From Chloroflexota bacterium (lineage in GTDB: Bacteria > Chloroflexota > Dehalococcoidia > SZUA-161): 33,580 bases of DNA. The notes under the pieces were generated by a model that was not told the DNA's origin, made no database searches, and worked only from the letters and a program-made list of their open reading frames with translations. Numbering within the stretch: position 1 is the stretch's first letter; each line of letters starts with the position of its first letter. Made by a program: the position numbers and the translations under genes. Shown in pieces: positions 31,359-33,580 of this stretch. The DNA lies in assembly GCA_021787935.1 (NCBI GenBank), contig JAJYLC010000002.1, forward strand, positions 1 to 33,580, read 5' to 3'.

Positions 31359-33041
31359 ATGACCGGAGCCGAGGCTGTCTGCAATATCCTGAAGAACGAG
31401 GGCGTAAAGTACGTCTTCGGCGTCCCCGGCAACAGCGAAGTACCTCTCCTGGACGCCCTGGCTAATACTAAAGGGATAAAATATATCAGCGCGGTCCACG
31501 AGTTGGTATCGGTAGGGATGGCGGACGGCTATGCCCGCGCCTCGAGAAAAGTTGGTGTTGTTTTAGTGCACACTACTCCGGGGACTGCCAATATTATGGG
31601 AAACTTGAGCAATGCCTATGATGCCGGCACGCCTCTTGTAGTCATAGCAGGACAGCAAGACTCCCGTCTCCAGTGGTGCGATTCTCTGCTGGACTCCGAC
31701 GTTCTGCCCATGGTAAGCCAGCACACCAAGGAGCGCTGGCAGGTAAGCCGCGTCGAGGATATAGCGATAGCAGTGACCCGGGCGTTCAAAGAGGCCACGA
31801 CCCCGCCAACGGGGCCGGTATTTCTGGTGATTCCCAGAGACCTGCAGGCGCAGACCGTGACTTCTGAGTACCTACCGCCTTCCCACCGCCGTGTACCCAT
31901 GTCCGTCAGGCCGGACCGGGAGTATTTAAGAAAAGCAGCCCAACTTCTGGTTGCTGCAGAGCGGCCTGCCATCCTGGCTGGCTCTGAAGTGCCCGGCGAC
32001 GATGCCCTGGCCGAGCTTACCGAACTGGCAGAAATCCTCGGTGCCCCGGTATTCACCACCGGGCTTGTTCCCACGTTTATTTTCCCTACCAATCACCCGA
32101 TCTATTACGGCAGAGTGCCGCCGATAGGATTCGGATTGCCCGGGCTGGACAGTCCCGCCGATGTGCTTGTGGCAATAGGAAGCGGGCTGTTCAAGCAGCT
32201 ATTTTATATCGAGGGACCGATAGTACCCCCTGCTACCAAATTGATTCACATTGACCATGACCCCAGGACATTGTCTAGAGAGTGTCCGGCTGAGGTAGCG
32301 CTAGTAGGCAGTCCCAAGGCTGTCCTTGCCGAGCTGGTTGCTGAGGTAACTAAGCTTATGTCGCCCCGGCAGCGCCAGAAGAGCCGTCAGAGATTCAAAA
32401 AGCTGCAACAGGGACATGAACAGGCCAGGGCAGTCTGCGAAGCAGATTTTAAGAAAGAATGTAACGACGTGCCTTTGCGGCCTTCGCGAGCCGTTAAAGA
32501 GATCGCCAATGCCTTGCCGCAGGACAGCGTAGTAGTGGATGAGGCGGTGATGCTGACCAGCTACGTGGCAAGCATCATGCAGTTCACCAGGCCGGGGAGC
32601 TACTTCTGCTCCATAACTTGCCTGGGGTGGGGCCTGCCCGCCTCCCTTGGAGTAGGTCTGGCCAATTCCAGCAAGCCCGTAGTGGCGCTGGTGGGAGACG
32701 GCTCTGCCCTCTTCGGCATCCAGGCTCTGTGGTCGGCAGCCAAATACCGGATACCCGTTATCATTATAGTGCTCAACAACAGGGGCTATGCTGCTATTAA
32801 GTGGGGCTTCGCCTCGTATCTCAACAGGAAATCAAAAGAAGGGGCTGACCTGGGCTACGACCTGGGAAATGTCGATTTTCCCAAGCTGGCGCAGTCTTTC
32901 GGCATCAATGGCCAGCGCATTGAGAAGCCGGACCAGATCGGGACTGCTCTGAAAAAAGCTATCAGGGCAAAGAAACCGGCTTTGCTCGACATCATGGTCG
33001 ACCCCAGCGATATCGGCTATGGTATGCCCAGGTTATCTTGA
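31359..33041 (+). CDS. Thiamine-diphosphate-dependent enzyme (benzoylformate decarboxylase / acetolactate synthase-like)
   Basis: A 560-aa enzyme with three domains: N-terminal ThDP-PYR (GVKYVFGVPGNSEVPLLDALANTKGIKYISAVHELVSVGMADGYARAS, with the activating Glu at residue 48), a central domain near 190-330, and C-terminal ThDP-PP with GDGSALFGIQALWSAAKYRIPVIIIVLNNRGYAAIKWG near residue 445. Of known relatives, the MADGYARAS/GQQDSRLQ context looks closest to benzoylformate decarboxylase rather than to acetolactate synthase; no FAD-linked signature was noted. It would decarboxylate or ligate a 2-oxoacid. Being between a 2-oxoacid oxidoreductase and a 2-hydroxyacid dehydrogenase implies a shared 2-oxoacid substrate. 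Confidence 0.88.
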   Translation: MTGAEAVCNILKNEGVKYVFGVPGNSEVPLLDALANTKGIKYISAVHELVSVGMADGYARASRKVGVVLVHTTPGTANIMGNLSNAYDAGTPLVVIAGQQDSRLQWCDSLLDSDVLPMVSQHTKERWQVSRVEDIAIAVTRAFKEATTPPTGPVFLVIPRDLQAQTVTSEYLPPSHRRVPMSVRPDREYLRKAAQLLVAAERPAILAGSEVPGDDALAELTELAEILGAPVFTTGLVPTFIFPTNHPIYYGRVPPIGFGLPGLDSPADVLVAIGSGLFKQLFYIEGPIVPPATKLIHIDHDPRTLSRECPAEVALVGSPKAVLAELVAEVTKLMSPRQRQKSRQRFKKLQQGHEQARAVCEADFKKECNDVPLRPSRAVKEIANALPQDSVVVDEAVMLTSYVASIMQFTRPGSYFCSITCLGWGLPASLGVGLANSSKPVVALVGDGSALFGIQALWSAAKYRIPVIIIVLNNRGYAAIKWGFASYLNRKSKEGADLGYDLGNVDFPKLAQSFGINGQRIEKPDQIGTALKKAIRAKKPALLDIMVDPSDIGYGMPRLS

Positions 33042-33080
33042 ATCACAGAAGTTGAAAAATTCAGTCTGAAGGGAGGAGCG

Positions 33081-33580
33081 ATGACCTTTAAGGCAGTTGA
33101 CGTCCTGGGGATTTCCTTCTTGCAGGACTACGCCAAGATGTTCAAGGATGCCGGAGTAAACGTTGAACTCATAGTGAATCCCTGTCCCCTTGGAGCTACC
33201 GAGGCGGAACTTAGCACTGCGGGCAAAGATGGTGATGCCATAATTGCGCAGGCTTCTTACCAGACCATCACCGGAAAAGTGCTGGCCAACTGGAAGAACT
33301 GCAAGATGGTTACCAGCATCGGCATTGGCTATGAAAACATAGACGTATGTGCCGCCAACGACCTGGGCATTATGGTTGTTAATGTGCCCGATGCCAACAT
33401 TGAAGATGTCTCAGACCATACTATGGGGCTTATACTGGCGTGCACCAGGAGGATCGTACAGCTGAACACCGCTGTTAAGAAAGGGAAATGGGAATCGCAA
33501 GCTTCGCCCGGCATCGCCGGCGAGATATGGCCCAAACTATCGAGACTGAGAGGGCAAACCCTTGGCCTCATCGCCTTTGG
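33081..33580 (+). CDS. D-isomer specific 2-hydroxyacid dehydrogenase (partial, cut by window end)
   Basis: Not in the ORF track because it runs off the window; at least 166 residues are visible. GGGAGGAGCG precedes ATG 33081. Seen: MTFKAVDVLGISFLQDYAKMF, DGDAIIAQASYQTITGKVLANWKNCKMVTSIGIGYENIDVCAANDLGIMVVNVPDANIEDVSDHTMGLILACTRRI, and LRGQTLGLIAFG at the edge, which is the start of the NAD-binding GxGxxG domain. These blocks are typical of D-2-hydroxyacid dehydrogenases (substrate-binding GIGYENID and the VS.H first helix). It would interconvert a 2-oxoacid and a D-2-hydroxyacid, the substrate of the CoA-transferase and dehydratase upstream. Confidence 0.92.
   Translation, partial: MTFKAVDVLGISFLQDYAKMFKDAGVNVELIVNPCPLGATEAELSTAGKDGDAIIAQASYQTITGKVLANWKNCKMVTSIGIGYENIDVCAANDLGIMVVNVPDANIEDVSDHTMGLILACTRRIVQLNTAVKKGKWESQASPGIAGEIWPKLSRLRGQTLGLIAF

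Noticed and set aside
1-33580. CRISPR arrays, rRNA, phage or transposase genes
   Set aside because: No regularly spaced direct repeats, rRNA sequence or transposase/integrase motifs were seen on either strand.

Overview
The window looks like a chromosomal segment of an anaerobic bacterium, most plausibly an uncultured Chloroflexota (Dehalococcoidia-like) lineage. The reasons are indirect. There are many acyl-CoA, 2-oxoacid:ferredoxin and 2-hydroxyacyl-CoA dehydratase genes, a DUF6125-type protein, sigma70-like TTGACA/TATAAT promoters, strong GGAGG ribosome sites, and several short palindromic intergenic repeats of a style I associate with such genomes. No rRNA, phage, transposase or CRISPR was seen, and the taxonomy is inference only.

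Layout. 74-2208 (+): a short-chain dehydrogenase and an M20 amidohydrolase. 2270-3193 (-): an EamA-type transporter; then tRNA-Arg(CCG) on the minus strand; then 3455-5270 (-): a metallo-beta-lactamase hydrolase and a TerC membrane protein. 5478-7130 (-): biotin carboxylase and a 73-aa biotin carrier, divergent from a carboxyltransferase gene at 7496-9043 (+). 9430-10220 (+): a small, more AT-rich island with a nuclease-like protein and a small membrane protein, each preceded by the same short leader motif. 10296-14808 (-): a compact five-gene operon with a nucleoside phosphorylase, a DUF6125-like protein, a CrtC/AttH lipocalin-like protein and two adjacent BadF/HgdC-type ATPases. 15090-16228 (-): two paralogous membrane mini-proteins and a YCII-like protein. 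16644-16800 (+): a promoter-terminator pair that could define a ~120-nt RNA, upstream of an exported protein (16914-17525). 18055-19086 (+): a flippase-like membrane protein. 19396-22814 (-): two further carboxyltransferases. 23213-24742 (+): a family I CoA-transferase. 25004-33580 (+): a long operon encoding both 2-hydroxyacyl-CoA dehydratase subunits, a class III CoA-transferase, a three-gene 2-oxoacid:ferredoxin oxidoreductase, a benzoylformate-decarboxylase-like ThDP enzyme, and a D-2-hydroxyacid dehydrogenase cut by the window edge.

How it may work together (inference). The right-hand operon contains what a Stickland-like pathway needs to process a 2-oxoacid two ways. The oxidative route would be ferredoxin-linked oxidative decarboxylation to acyl-CoA. 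The reductive route would be reduction to a D-2-hydroxyacid, CoA transfer and radical dehydration to an enoyl-CoA. The activating ATPases needed by such a dehydratase are not beside it but sit in the 10-12 kb operon, as an unequal pair. Three carboxyltransferases, served by a single visible biotin carboxylase and carrier, could link the acyl-CoA products to carboxylated or decarboxylated CoA esters. Substrates cannot be determined from sequence alone.
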